Shown here: one piece after another, positions 42,049 through 51,807 of the stretch
Position numbering within the stretch: the stretch's first letter is position 1
Layout of the letters: every line of letters starts with the position of its first letter
Program-made: the position numbers and the translations under genes
The notes under the pieces: generated by a model
Told to the model about the DNA's origin: nothing
Database searches by the model: none
What the model saw: only the letters and a program-made list of their open reading frames with translations
Assembly (NCBI GenBank): GCA_937922235.1
Contig: CAKZVC010000068.1
Location: forward strand, 26,516-90,515
DNA: 64,000 nucleotides
Source of the DNA: an uncultured Acidimicrobiales bacterium
Lineage (GTDB): Bacteria > Actinomycetota > Acidimicrobiia > Acidimicrobiales > SHLQ01
Reading direction: 5' to 3'

Positions 42049-43782
42049 ATGGGTTCGATCGCACTGATGGGTGCTGCCGTGGGTGCGATCGCTGCGCTGC
42101 TCCTCGGTCGGATCCCGTCGACCGCGAAGTTCGAGCGTCCGCTACAACTAGCGTCGATCGCCGGGGTCGCAGTTGCCATCGCCCATGCGGTGTGGCTGCT
42201 GGCCGTTGAAGACACGATCTACGAGCTCGTTGTCGACCACACTCGACCCGGGCTCAACATCGTCCGACGGGTGATGGGCCTCTGGGGCGGATCGGCCGGA
42301 TCGCTGCTGTTCTTCACGTTCATCATCGGCGGGGTTCTGCTTGCGGCGCCAGTTGTGCCGCGCCTTCGGGCAGCGCCATCAGTGGTCCTCGCCGGGCTCG
42401 CCACGACCTCTGCCTTCGCCGCCAACCCGTTCGAAAAGATCGACAACCCGGCAATTGCGGGCTCAGGGCTCAGCCCGATCCTCGAGCATTGGGCGATGAT
42501 CATCCATCCGCCATTGCTCTACCTCGGCCTCGCGCTCGCACTTGTTCCGTCACTGGTCGAACCGAAACATCGTCGAACCGCCGCCATGCCCGCAATCGCC
42601 GTCCTCACCGTTGCACTCGCGCTTGGTGGCGCATGGGCCTACGTCGAGCTCGGCTGGGGTGGCTGGTACGCGTGGGACCCGGTCGAGAACGCTGCGCTCA
42701 TCCCGTGGCTGCTTCTCGTTGCGAGCATTCACGTCGGCCCCGACCATGTTGTGGCCCGATGGCTCTCGGCGTTGGTGTGGCCGACCGTCTTCTGCGGTAC
42801 TGCCATGACCCGCACCTCGCTTCGGACCAGCGTGCACTCGTTCGCCAACAGCGAGGAGCTCGGCTGGTTCCTGTGGCCGCTGGCCGCCGTCGTCAGCATC
42901 GGGGCGCTCGGCCACGCCGCGGTGTCACACCGGGCCAGTGCCAAGACGTCCAGAACACCACGCCGTGTGCTGCCCCCGCTCATCCTCATCAGCTACTCGG
43001 CCGTAGTGGTCGCCCTCGGTACGTTTCGCCCGTTCGTTCCCGGCGACGCGACCGACGGTGTATTCTACAGTCGGTTCTTGTTCCCTGCAGCCGTCGCTGG
43101 GCTCATCGGGCTCGGGGTTGCGCCACGCCTTACCCCAAGCGCGAAGCGTGTTGCCGGTGATGGCTCGACAGGTCGGCTGATTGGCGAGGCACTTATCGGC
43201 GGCCTAGCCGGGATTGTCCTTTCGGCTGTACTTGGAACCACCGACTGGTGGCAGCTGACGCTCGCTGCATCGCTTGGCATTGGCTTGGCCACGACGATCG
43301 GTGGCGGGAAGCAACCCGTTAGTCGAGCACTCGCACACATCGGCATGATCCTTGTCCTCGCTGGATCGCTCGGCGGAACCGCCTCGGAGTCGCAGACGTT
43401 CCCCCTCGAGCAAGGCCAGAGCATCGACGTCTCCGGGCACACGATCACCAACCAAGGCATCGAGTTCGTCGATGGTCCGGCACCGGTCATCACGGCAACC
43501 GTCGACGTCGACGGGCACACCCTTCAGCCCGCACTCACCATCTACCCCGAGCGCGCGCTTCGGCTACCCGAAGTCGCCACGAAGCGATGGATCCATAAGG
43601 ACGTGCAGCTCATTATTCGCAACGCCGACGATGACGGCAGCGTCGTGCTCACCGCGAACGTCGAACCGCTCACCCAAATGGTGTGGATCGGCTCGATGCT
43701 CATCGGCATTGGAGCTCTGGCCGCTCGGCAGCGTCGACCTAGTCGGGTCGCTTCTTCCGCCGAGCTTTCAGCAGCTCGTTAA
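42049..43782 (+). CDS. CcmF/CcsA-type cytochrome c haem lyase
   Basis: 577 aa, about 14 hydrophobic segments. The WWD haem-handling motif is LGWGGWYAWDPVENAALIPW; HWAMIIHPPLLYLGLAL and TRTSLRTSVHSFA are CcmF-like, with His residues on both sides of WWD. It is shorter than standard CcmF (about 650), lacking the first TM pair. Start ATG 42049 is chosen over TTG 42043; a GGGGAGG lies 20 nt upstream. No CcmE, CcmH or ResB neighbour. The last 44 nt overlap the 3' end of the convergent VWA gene. It probably matures the cytochrome c at 35835. Confidence 0.83.
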   Translation: MGSIALMGAAVGAIAALLLGRIPSTAKFERPLQLASIAGVAVAIAHAVWLLAVEDTIYELVVDHTRPGLNIVRRVMGLWGGSAGSLLFFTFIIGGVLLAAPVVPRLRAAPSVVLAGLATTSAFAANPFEKIDNPAIAGSGLSPILEHWAMIIHPPLLYLGLALALVPSLVEPKHRRTAAMPAIAVLTVALALGGAWAYVELGWGGWYAWDPVENAALIPWLLLVASIHVGPDHVVARWLSALVWPTVFCGTAMTRTSLRTSVHSFANSEELGWFLWPLAAVVSIGALGHAAVSHRASAKTSRTPRRVLPPLILISYSAVVVALGTFRPFVPGDATDGVFYSRFLFPAAVAGLIGLGVAPRLTPSAKRVAGDGSTGRLIGEALIGGLAGIVLSAVLGTTDWWQLTLAASLGIGLATTIGGGKQPVSRALAHIGMILVLAGSLGGTASESQTFPLEQGQSIDVSGHTITNQGIEFVDGPAPVITATVDVDGHTLQPALTIYPERALRLPEVATKRWIHKDVQLIIRNADDDGSVVLTANVEPLTQMVWIGSMLIGIGALAARQRRPSRVASSAELSAAR

Positions 43783-46700
43783 CCGTCGCGGCCGACTCGG
43801 CCACCGGCTCGGCTCGTGCTGCTGGTGTCGTCGGCGTTGAATCGGATGACGGAGCGGGCGGACCGGTGTATCCCGTGTCGGGCCTACGTGGTGGCGATAA
43901 TCCCCGCGCCTTGCGACGACTCTTCTTTTCCTCCGACGCTGGCGGTTGGGCCGCAGCAACCGTTGCGGCTGCAGGAACAGGCGTAGCTGCGAGAACTTCG
44001 CGCTTGCCGCTGAGCCACAGTCGGCTGAAGACCACCGAGGCAAGCCACGCCAAGGCACTCGCCAAGAAGAACCACTTAGCGAGCGAAATACTGCGGCGGC
44101 CCGCGGTCAACCCATCGGCATCGAACGCTTGGCTTGCCGAGATCGCTCCACGGCCGCCCGATGTTTCGCTCAGTCGTGCCAGCAGTGCTTCGTTTGCGGG
44201 GCCAGGTCGATACTCAGCGGCGTACGACACCGACGCCAGCGCGGCGCCGAGCGCCTCGCCTTCATCGCCACCGGCAGTCACCCCAACGGCATAGGTTCCC
44301 GCTGAGTCCGCAGTGGCTGTTCCTTCGAAGACCCCGGGCGAGACCTCACGAAGGCGAACTTCGCTGCTCGATCCATTCGGTGAGGTCACGTTTGCGGTGA
44401 CACGGGTTTGGCCTGGGTCGGCTTCGGCGCGAACCAGTAGTGAATCGCCATCGACGATCGTGCGAACCGACCCTGAGGTGTTGAGCGGGAAGGAGTCTCG
44501 GACCACCGTGCTCCAGAAGCTGACATAGCCATCCCAGTCGACCCAGAACTGCGACCACCGTGGGCTGGCATCGCTCGACCACGACGTGGCCCGACCCAGG
44601 CCGACCTGCCACGTTGAAAGGAGCGGGTCTTCTTCTGGACCGATGCGCAGAAGGGTGCGTGCGGTCGGCTTCGACGTCGTGGCAACAAAACCAAGCAGCG
44701 GTGGCGATTCGCTCAGCGAGTCGACGATCGGTGACGTGTCGGTCACGATCGGGACGTACTCGCCCTCGTTGATGAACTGGCGAGACGCAAGGATCGACTC
44801 CTGAACCAGAATCTCGGGGATGCGGGTGAGGTCACGGCCGGGATAGAAACGGCCGCCGCCAGCCTCGGCGATCCGCTGCAACTGAACTGCAGCCCCCTCG
44901 CCGGTCGCAACAACCGAGATGGTGATGCCGTCGTCGCGGATCTCCGCCGCCTGGGTTTCCATCCGACGCAGCGACGCGTCCGACGTGAAGCCATCAGTGA
45001 ACAAGATGATGTGCTTGAGTCCGGCATTGCTCTGACGCAACGCATCAGCGGCCGTGGGCAGCGTGTTCGACAAGTCGGTGTTGCCCGATGGCCGGGCCTT
45101 CGCCAGGCCCGCGTCGATGACCTCATCAGACGGCAACTGCTGCAGGTCGATAAGCCACTCTTCTCGCGTGTCGACCGCGAGCACCCCAACCTCGTCGTTC
45201 ATGTTCAGGTTCGAGATCGCCCGGGCAGCACCCGCTCGGGCAATTGCGGTCTTGTTCACTCCGCCGGCATCGCCAGCAGGGTTCTCGAACCCGTCAGCGC
45301 AGTGGCATTCGCCCATCGACTCCGACGTATCGAGCGCCATGACCTGCGCGACTTGTCGTTGACGTTGTGGGTCGAGCACATCGCTAATGACCGGCAGAAC
45401 CTCCTCAAGCTCAGAATTGCGGTAGCCACCCATGCCATAGGACTGAGGCCCGCCGATCGTCACGAGCCCTCGGCCGAGCTGTCTCGTTGCTGTGGTGATG
45501 GCTTCGATCTGTTGGCTTGTCAACTGATCGACCGACACATCAACAAGGATCGTCGAGTCGTAGGCAACCAGTTGATCGAGCGCAGGAACTTGACGGGCCG
45601 CGACCACATCGACGTTGAGCCCCGACGACTCGAGCGCCCGGGCCAGCGAATCGCCAGCGCTTGGGGTGCCTTCGACGATCAGGACCTCGGCCGGACCATC
45701 GACATCCACCGTCGTGCGCGCCGTGTCGTTCTGCGCCCGGACATCGTCGGCGGTGTCAATCGTTGCCGTGAACGTCGACAGGCCGGACTCGGTCGGGTCG
45801 ACCGAGAACGTCACCCGATTCGACCCTTCGGTGAGCAACACGTCTTGGCTGGCGACGGGTTCGCCATTACGCCGCAAGGTGATCCGGCCTGGCTGTTCGG
45901 CCGTTGACTCAACCACGACTTCGAGTGGAACTTGGGCACCTTGGTCGACCTGCGATGGAGCGTTGATCGACACGACGGCGGCATCAGCGCCGGTCGTTGG
46001 CTCGAGCAGGATGTAGTCGACCGGGATCCCGCGTTCGCCGAGGCGGATCGCTTCAGCCTCGGCATCTCCTGCGGTCGCTCGACCGTCGGAAACGACGACC
46101 ACACGCTTCTTTGCGTCGTCTGGTAGCAGCGCCGAGGCCAGGCGCAAACCAGCGGCAAGATCGCTTCGGTCTCCGTCGATCGTGCTCGACGAGAGGCTCG
46201 TCACCTGCTCGGCCGGGATAAGCAGCTGCTCGATACGGGCGCCGTCACCAGACACCACCACGCCGAGGCGTGCGTCGTCGGGCGCAACATCTGCCGCTCG
46301 TTGTGATGCGTTGAGACCTTGGGTCTGGCCGAGTCGACCAACGGAATCACTTCGATCCAAGACGAACACCGTCGCTACGTCGTTGCTTGTCAGCGGAATC
46401 GCCGCACCAAGCATTGCGCCGACGAGCAGGGCGACCGCAGCGATACGGAGCACGCTCGCAACTCGCCACTGCCATTGTGGAACGCCTCGACGTCGACGCG
46501 ACGACAACCACTCGAGCAACCCAACACCGATAGCCACCAAGGCCACAACCCAACGCCACGACGTCGTCGATACCGGTGGTTCTTCACCAGGCCGAAGCGG
46601 TCGTGGATCGGTCGGAGCGACCGGCAGCGGGTCAATCTGGCTCTCTCGGTTTCCGAGTGACACTGCAACCGTTCGCGGCGCCCCGTCAAGAGGCGTGATC

Positions 46701-48253
46701 GTCCAGAAGCCAGGGCGGTCGGTTGTGAGCGCACCAGAGCCGGCCGGGCGTTGACGCTCGGTGCCGTTCGGTGCGGTAATCGTGACGTCTCGGCCCGCGG
46801 GTGGAATGAGCGGGTCGCCCACTTGGAGCGACGACGGAATGGTCACCGCACCGCTGAGCTCCTCGAGCATGCGAGATCCAAGGACGGGAAAGGCCAGCTC
46901 GACCGGCAGCGTCGATTCGCTTGGTTCGAACGCAAGATACAGGTAGGGAACACCACCGCTGGCGCCACGGACGAGTAGCGGCGCACCCTCGGCCGCCACC
47001 AACACTTCGCCTGTCGGCGCGTCGATCTGCTGCGCAGTCGCAATGCGAAGCCGCGACAGATCAAGACCGGACAACAAGGGGTCGGTCGAGCGGACGAGCG
47101 TCGCTGTTGGTTGCTCGACCTCGCCCGTCTCGGTGATACCTGGCGCTCCGCCAGGCGGAGCGATCGCCAGGAACGGGCGCGTGATGTCTTCGGGAACGGG
47201 CACGCCCACGAAGATGGTGACCTCAGGCGTTTCGACCGCCGGGTCGATGACGTCGATGCCAGGGAGCACATCGAGCAGCGCGGTCGTGAATGGGTCGGGC
47301 TCACCCTCGATCGACACCGCGACATCCGATCGCGCTCGGGTCACCGCATACGCGGTGTTGTCGATGGCGAGGAGGTCGTCTCCGCCGAGTCGGGCAACAA
47401 CCTGCTCGCCGTCGGGAAGCGGCACATCGATGGTCGTTGGTTGCCCCGGCTCGATCGAGATGTCGAGAACAGCTCGAGTGACGTCGTCGACATCGAACCG
47501 CAGCGGCACGTCGACCGCGGCACCACCGGTGACCTCAGCAACCGCAGTGACGACAAGCCCGTCTTCGGTGCGCTCGACATCGAGCGATGTGATGGCATGG
47601 TTGGTGTCCGAGGTGCCCACCAACCGGTGGGTGACGCCTGCCGGAAGCGCAGCGAGCTCTATTGGACTGTGCGCTCCATCGGAGATCAACACGATGCCGA
47701 GTTGAGCGTCAGGGGTTTCCAGACCGTCAGCGAGCGTCATGGCCGAGTTCAGATCGGCAGGTCCATCGGAGACGCGCACCGAGGCCAATGCCGAGGTGAA
47801 AGCTTCGAAATCGGTCGACGCACTCAGCCGAACCCGCGGCGATGGGCCAGCAGTTACCAGCGAAACACGCCCGCCTTCGGGAAGCTCATCGAGCAGCGCA
47901 ATCGCCGACTGTCGAGCCGACTCGAGACGGTCAGGAGATCCATCGACAGCCGCCATCGACGCCGACGTATCGAGCACGACCACCGTGTGTTCGGCCAGCC
48001 CGGTGGGTGTCGCCACGACCGGGTTGGCCAGCAACAACGCACCCAGCGCAACCAACAGCAGCTGCAGGAACAACAGCAGCGTCGGCGGGATCTTCTGCCA
48101 CGGCTTGGCCGCAGTCGAACCGACCGTGTCGGCTTCCCACAGCATCGACGAGCTCACGCTAACTTCGGCCCGCCGTGGCTTCAGCAGATGGAGCGCCAGC
48201 ACCGGAAGCGCGGCGAGCAAGAAGAGGAATCCGAGCGGATTCGCGAAGCTCAT
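43739..48253 (-). CDS. 1504-aa fused BatA/VWA/glutamine-amidotransferase-like membrane protein
   Basis: Starts as a BatA-type protein: TM1 in MSFANPLGFLFLLAALPVLA, TM2 at 57-77, and VWA 1 with MIDAS D95-T-S97-A-S99. After residue about 560 a new TM pair (RWVVALVAIGVGLLEWL; RIAAVALLVGAMLGAAI) begins a second protein with a VWA-like module (VFVLDRSDSVG, near 633), a glutamine-amidotransferase-like fold (LIVEGTPSAGDSLARALE) and a third VWA with MALDTSESMGECHCADG near 976. One more TM (SLAKWFFLASALAWLASVVF) precedes a Pro-rich, basic cytosolic tail ending NELLKARRKKRPD. It looks like a fusion of two proteins usually encoded separately. Last gene of the MoxR operon. Confidence 0.85.
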   Translation of the reverse strand: MSFANPLGFLFLLAALPVLALHLLKPRRAEVSVSSSMLWEADTVGSTAAKPWQKIPPTLLLFLQLLLVALGALLLANPVVATPTGLAEHTVVVLDTSASMAAVDGSPDRLESARQSAIALLDELPEGGRVSLVTAGPSPRVRLSASTDFEAFTSALASVRVSDGPADLNSAMTLADGLETPDAQLGIVLISDGAHSPIELAALPAGVTHRLVGTSDTNHAITSLDVERTEDGLVVTAVAEVTGGAAVDVPLRFDVDDVTRAVLDISIEPGQPTTIDVPLPDGEQVVARLGGDDLLAIDNTAYAVTRARSDVAVSIEGEPDPFTTALLDVLPGIDVIDPAVETPEVTIFVGVPVPEDITRPFLAIAPPGGAPGITETGEVEQPTATLVRSTDPLLSGLDLSRLRIATAQQIDAPTGEVLVAAEGAPLLVRGASGGVPYLYLAFEPSESTLPVELAFPVLGSRMLEELSGAVTIPSSLQVGDPLIPPAGRDVTITAPNGTERQRPAGSGALTTDRPGFWTITPLDGAPRTVAVSLGNRESQIDPLPVAPTDPRPLRPGEEPPVSTTSWRWVVALVAIGVGLLEWLSSRRRRGVPQWQWRVASVLRIAAVALLVGAMLGAAIPLTSNDVATVFVLDRSDSVGRLGQTQGLNASQRAADVAPDDARLGVVVSGDGARIEQLLIPAEQVTSLSSSTIDGDRSDLAAGLRLASALLPDDAKKRVVVVSDGRATAGDAEAEAIRLGERGIPVDYILLEPTTGADAAVVSINAPSQVDQGAQVPLEVVVESTAEQPGRITLRRNGEPVASQDVLLTEGSNRVTFSVDPTESGLSTFTATIDTADDVRAQNDTARTTVDVDGPAEVLIVEGTPSAGDSLARALESSGLNVDVVAARQVPALDQLVAYDSTILVDVSVDQLTSQQIEAITTATRQLGRGLVTIGGPQSYGMGGYRNSELEEVLPVISDVLDPQRQRQVAQVMALDTSESMGECHCADGFENPAGDAGGVNKTAIARAGAARAISNLNMNDEVGVLAVDTREEWLIDLQQLPSDEVIDAGLAKARPSGNTDLSNTLPTAADALRQSNAGLKHIILFTDGFTSDASLRRMETQAAEIRDDGITISVVATGEGAAVQLQRIAEAGGGRFYPGRDLTRIPEILVQESILASRQFINEGEYVPIVTDTSPIVDSLSESPPLLGFVATTSKPTARTLLRIGPEEDPLLSTWQVGLGRATSWSSDASPRWSQFWVDWDGYVSFWSTVVRDSFPLNTSGSVRTIVDGDSLLVRAEADPGQTRVTANVTSPNGSSSEVRLREVSPGVFEGTATADSAGTYAVGVTAGGDEGEALGAALASVSYAAEYRPGPANEALLARLSETSGGRGAISASQAFDADGLTAGRRSISLAKWFFLASALAWLASVVFSRLWLSGKREVLAATPVPAAATVAAAQPPASEEKKSRRKARGLSPPRRPDTGYTGPPAPSSDSTPTTPAARAEPVAESAATVNELLKARRKKRPD

Positions 48254-49110
48254 GCCACAACCTCGGAACGTCGGAGACCACCGAGCAACTCTTCGCGCAA
48301 CGGCGTGCGGGTGTCAGCCAGCACGTACGCCGCGCCCAAACGTCGGGCGGACGCCGAAACGTCGTCGAGCCAGTCGTCAAGACGGCTGCGGTAGCTGGTG
48401 AGGGTCGAGTCGATCAAGGAGACGGCAATGCGTTCGCCAGTCTCGGAATCGACGAGGTCGACATCGCCCATCTGCGGCGGGTCGAGCTCGCCGGTGCCAA
48501 GAACATGCACCACGATCAACTCGGCCCCTCGTGCCGGTAGTCGATTGATCGCCGCATCCCAGTCGGGTTCGAGCAAGTCGCTGCAGAGCACCGTGATGCC
48601 CGACGTACGAGAACGTCCGAGGACATCGGCTGCCACCTTGGGAAGCGACCCGGCACCGCTCGCTTCGAGCGATTCGAGATGCGCAAACAAGCCGGGCACA
48701 CCACTGCGACCAGAGAAGCGAGCCATCGGTCGATCGGGAGTATGCACCTCGACCCGATCGCGGCGAGTCAACGCCACGAACCCGATCGCCCCGGCCAACT
48801 CGGCGGCGCGCTGCAGCTTGTTGTCGGTCTGCATCGATGCCGACGTGTCGACGATCAACCGGACGGTCAGATCGTCCTCAGCGTCGTAGAGCCGGATCAG
48901 CAACTGATCGAGCCGAGCGAGCGTCAGATAGTCGATGCGGCGAAAGTCATCACCCGGCTGATATTCGCGGAAGTCCGCAAAGTCGAGTGACGACCCGTAG
49001 CGGCGCGACCGATGCCCGCCTACGAGCTGCCCCGCCAAACGGCGGCGGGTGCGAAGCTGGAGGCGCTCTAAGGTGCCAAGCACCTCGGGGCTACGGAGCT
49101 CATGGAGCAC
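48250..49110 (-). CDS. DUF58-domain protein
   Basis: 286 aa from GTG 49110 (GTG 49122 also possible). The DUF58 signature FREYQPGDDFRRIDY is followed by a VWA-like fold with MIDAS-like DTSASM. The N-terminus (ELRSPEVLGTLERLQLRTRRRLAGQ) is typical. The family always accompanies MoxR ATPases. It overlaps MoxR by 11 nt and the VWA gene by ATGA. Its probable role is an adaptor that binds the MoxR chaperone and a VWA partner. Confidence 0.86.
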   Translation of the reverse strand: MLHELRSPEVLGTLERLQLRTRRRLAGQLVGGHRSRRYGSSLDFADFREYQPGDDFRRIDYLTLARLDQLLIRLYDAEDDLTVRLIVDTSASMQTDNKLQRAAELAGAIGFVALTRRDRVEVHTPDRPMARFSGRSGVPGLFAHLESLEASGAGSLPKVAADVLGRSRTSGITVLCSDLLEPDWDAAINRLPARGAELIVVHVLGTGELDPPQMGDVDLVDSETGERIAVSLIDSTLTSYRSRLDDWLDDVSASARRLGAAYVLADTRTPLREELLGGLRRSEVVA

Positions 49111-50185
49111 CGCGTACCCCACTACCCGCGGGGGTGATCTTCTCGAGCAGGGCGTCGACCAACTGCGCCGGCGTTTTTCCGTCGGCTGCCGCCTCGTAGC
49201 CGAGGACAAGACGATGGCCAATGGCCGGCTTGGCCAGTGCTCGAACATCGTCGCTCGATGCGGAAGGTCGACCGTCGAGCAATGCCATTGCCTTGGCGCC
49301 GAGGATCAGCGCCTGCGCTCCACGAGGTGACGCACCCGCTCGAACATATTGACGGATCTCTGGCGGTGCTTCTTCGTTGTCTGGATGACTTGCCACAACC
49401 AAGTCGACTGCGTGGCGAACAACGTCGTCGGCCACTGGCACTTGTCGGGTCAGCGCAATCATCGCCTGCAGCGTCGCTGCATCAGCTCGTGCGGTCGGTT
49501 CGGCCTCGGCACCGCCCGTGGTGCGGCCGATGATGTCGGCAAGATCGTCGGCCGACGGGAACGGCACCTCGGCCTTGAACATGAAACGATCAAGCTGGGC
49601 TTCAGGCAGTGGATAGGTGCCCTCCTGTTCGATCGGGTTCTGGGTAGCCATGACAAGAAATGGCCGTTCGAGGTCGCGGGTCGTGCCAGCCACAGTGACC
49701 GACCGTTCAGCCATTGCCTCGAGCAACGCTGACTGGGTTTTGGGGGTGGCACGGTTGATCTCGTCAGCAAGCACAAGGCCGTTGAAGACGGGTCCGGGGC
49801 GGAAGCGGAACGACCGGCGTCCATCGTCGTCTTCCTCAAGCACCTGCGTGCCGGTGACATCGGCGGGCATGAGATCGGGCGTGAATTGAATACGACCAAA
49901 GTCGAGCGACACAACGTTCGCCAACGTCGTCAACAGCTTGGTCTTTCCCAAGCCAGGAACGCCTTCGAGCAAGACATGCCCCTCGCACAACAGGCTGAGA
50001 AGCACAGTGCGAACAACATCGCGTTGACCCACAATCACCGTGCCGACTTCAGCCTCGATGCTCGCCGCAATCTGCGCGTACTGCTCGGGCGTCAGCGACA
50101 TATGTGAACCGCTAGGTACGCCTGGCGACCCACTCGGTTCAAATGTGGTGGTTGAGGGCGGTGGAGGGGGTGGGGTGTCAGTCAT
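49100..50185 (-). CDS. MoxR-family AAA+ ATPase
   Basis: 361 aa. Walker A EGVPGLGKT (residues 74-82), Walker B LVLADEINRATPKTQSALLEAM, sensor 1 VMATQNPIEQEGTYPLPEAQLDRFM. A Pro/Thr N-terminal tail of about 28 residues precedes it. MoxR ATPases act as chaperones loading metal cofactors or remodelling VWA proteins. It is the fifth gene of the operon, with two bases after the DUF4175-like gene and an 11-nt overlap into DUF58. Confidence 0.92.
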   Translation of the reverse strand: MTDTPPPPPPSTTTFEPSGSPGVPSGSHMSLTPEQYAQIAASIEAEVGTVIVGQRDVVRTVLLSLLCEGHVLLEGVPGLGKTKLLTTLANVVSLDFGRIQFTPDLMPADVTGTQVLEEDDDGRRSFRFRPGPVFNGLVLADEINRATPKTQSALLEAMAERSVTVAGTTRDLERPFLVMATQNPIEQEGTYPLPEAQLDRFMFKAEVPFPSADDLADIIGRTTGGAEAEPTARADAATLQAMIALTRQVPVADDVVRHAVDLVVASHPDNEEAPPEIRQYVRAGASPRGAQALILGAKAMALLDGRPSASSDDVRALAKPAIGHRLVLGYEAAADGKTPAQLVDALLEKITPAGSGVRGAP

Positions 50186-50187
50186 AG

Positions 50188-51807
50188 TTACTCCTCGCTC
50201 GTATCGGTCAGCGCATCGAAGTAGTTCTTCACGTTCGATGCTTCCGATGATGAGATGTTGGTGCCGTCGAGCGCCTCAGTAGCGCGGTTGGCGTAGTCGT
50301 TTGCGATTGATTCCAGTGGAACTTGGGACACGCCCGAGCCGGTTGTGCCTGCCACTCGTTGGTCGGTTTCGGAGACGCCTTCACCGCTCACATCTACCTG
50401 GGCGTCGGAGGTGTCGCTTTCGCCATCACGCGGGATCAGTACCGGCGTGTCAGGTGGTGGAGCCGCAGGCCCTTCGCCTTGATTGCCCGAACCATCAACG
50501 GCTGCTTGTTGTCCTCGACCAGACGGGTTGTTTCCCGTGGCGTTCATTCCGCCACCAGCGCCACCCTCGCCTTGGCCCTGACCCTGGCCCTGGCCTTCGC
50601 CCTCGCCCTGGCCCTCGCCCTGACCTTCACCTTCGCCCTGGCCCTGGCCCTGGCCTTGACCCTCGCCCTGACCCTGGCCCTGACCTTCACCCTGACCCTC
50701 GGCTCGATCCGCTAGTCCGTCCGCAGCTTGACCGGCGGCCGCAGCCGCAGCCTGGGCCTGGGCCGTCGCCGCAGCACCGGCAGCCGCATTCGACGCCGAT
50801 GCCGACGCAGCAGCCAGCGCAGCTTGCGCGGCCTGCGCATCTCCGGCCGCCAAGGCCTCGGCTGCTTCGGCCAGCGCTTCAGCAGTTTCAGCATCGCCAG
50901 CAGCCTGGGTTTCAGCCAGCTCTTCAAGTCGTTCTGCGAGCGCCGCCCGCTCTTCCTCGGTCAGCTCACCCAGACCTGCTGATAACGCCTCAAGCTGAGC
51001 TGCGGCATCTCCACCATCGGCCAACGGGTTAGCGGACAGCGTTCGTTCCAAGCCCTGCGAGGCCGCGCGCTGCGACAAATCGTCAGCATCGATCGAACGG
51101 AGCAGCTCTTCTTGGGTTTCGGTGAGCTCGTCCGTTGCGGTCTCAAGATCATCGGATTCGCGGAGTGCTTCGGCGAGCGCAGCAAGCTGCTCTGCAATGG
51201 CATCCGTCTCGGCAGTGGCGTCAGGTGCGGTCTCCAGCTCCTCGGCCAGCTCCTCAAACTCCTCGGCAAGTTCTTCGATGGCCTGCTGATCGGCGGCGAG
51301 CTGCTCACGCACCGAGTCCTGCGGGTTCGTGAACACGATTGCTGCCACTGCAGCCAACGCAAGACCTGCGGCGATCATCAACGGCTGAGGACGCCATGGC
51401 ACAGGCAGGGCTTCATCAACCGGGGTATGGGCGTACTGATTTGCACGAGCATGTACTCGCGGCCCAAAGGCATCGGTCGGAGCAAATTGCAATGCGGTGA
51501 TCAACGCATCGTCAGTTTCCAAACCCCGGTCGAGAGCGCGGGCGACCGCCGGCGAGGGTAACCGCAACGCAAAGGCCCCAACGAGTAGGGCCACAACAGA
51601 AACAATCAACAGCCCAAGCGCAACCGGTTCAGGCCACGACCACGGCCGAACCCAACCGATCAGAGCAACCAACAACGCGGCCAACCCAACCCAGGGGGCG
51701 TAGGCGCTCGACGTCGCCACCACCCAAATTGTGCGCAAGCGACGACGAGCGCGAGCGAACAGGCCATGCAGCTCCTGAGGAGGCTCGGCCAGTTCGGTGA
51801 CAGTCAT
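50188..51807 (-). CDS. DUF4175-like membrane protein with Gly/Glu/Gln tract
   Basis: 539 aa. Two TM segments at about 38-55 and 62-82, then a third near 143-160 (MIAAGLALAAVAAIVFT), then a long acidic, Ala/Glu-rich coiled coil (about 170-365: LAADQQAIEELAEEFEELAEE). Next is an unusual tract of GEGQGQ units at about residues 368-420, then a C-terminal acidic globular end. The layout matches the DUF4175-type proteins near MoxR operons in planctomycetes and actinobacteria. The GEGQ tract is encoded by a repetitive DNA block (50570-50703) prone to slippage. ATGA overlap with the permease upstream. Confidence 0.75.
   Translation of the reverse strand: MTVTELAEPPQELHGLFARARRRLRTIWVVATSSAYAPWVGLAALLVALIGWVRPWSWPEPVALGLLIVSVVALLVGAFALRLPSPAVARALDRGLETDDALITALQFAPTDAFGPRVHARANQYAHTPVDEALPVPWRPQPLMIAAGLALAAVAAIVFTNPQDSVREQLAADQQAIEELAEEFEELAEELETAPDATAETDAIAEQLAALAEALRESDDLETATDELTETQEELLRSIDADDLSQRAASQGLERTLSANPLADGGDAAAQLEALSAGLGELTEEERAALAERLEELAETQAAGDAETAEALAEAAEALAAGDAQAAQAALAAASASASNAAAGAAATAQAQAAAAAAGQAADGLADRAEGQGEGQGQGQGEGQGQGQGQGEGEGQGEGQGEGEGQGQGQGQGEGGAGGGMNATGNNPSGRGQQAAVDGSGNQGEGPAAPPPDTPVLIPRDGESDTSDAQVDVSGEGVSETDQRVAGTTGSGVSQVPLESIANDYANRATEALDGTNISSSEASNVKNYFDALTDTSEE
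50570..50703 (-). repeat. Low-complexity coding repeat (Gly-Glu-Gly-Gln tract)
   Basis: On the plus strand the block is a run of ccctgg and cctcgc hexamer-like units; on the coding strand it is read as G-E/Q-G-Q. The number of units is probably variable between strains by slippage. It lies inside the DUF4175-like gene in frame. Confidence 0.85.
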
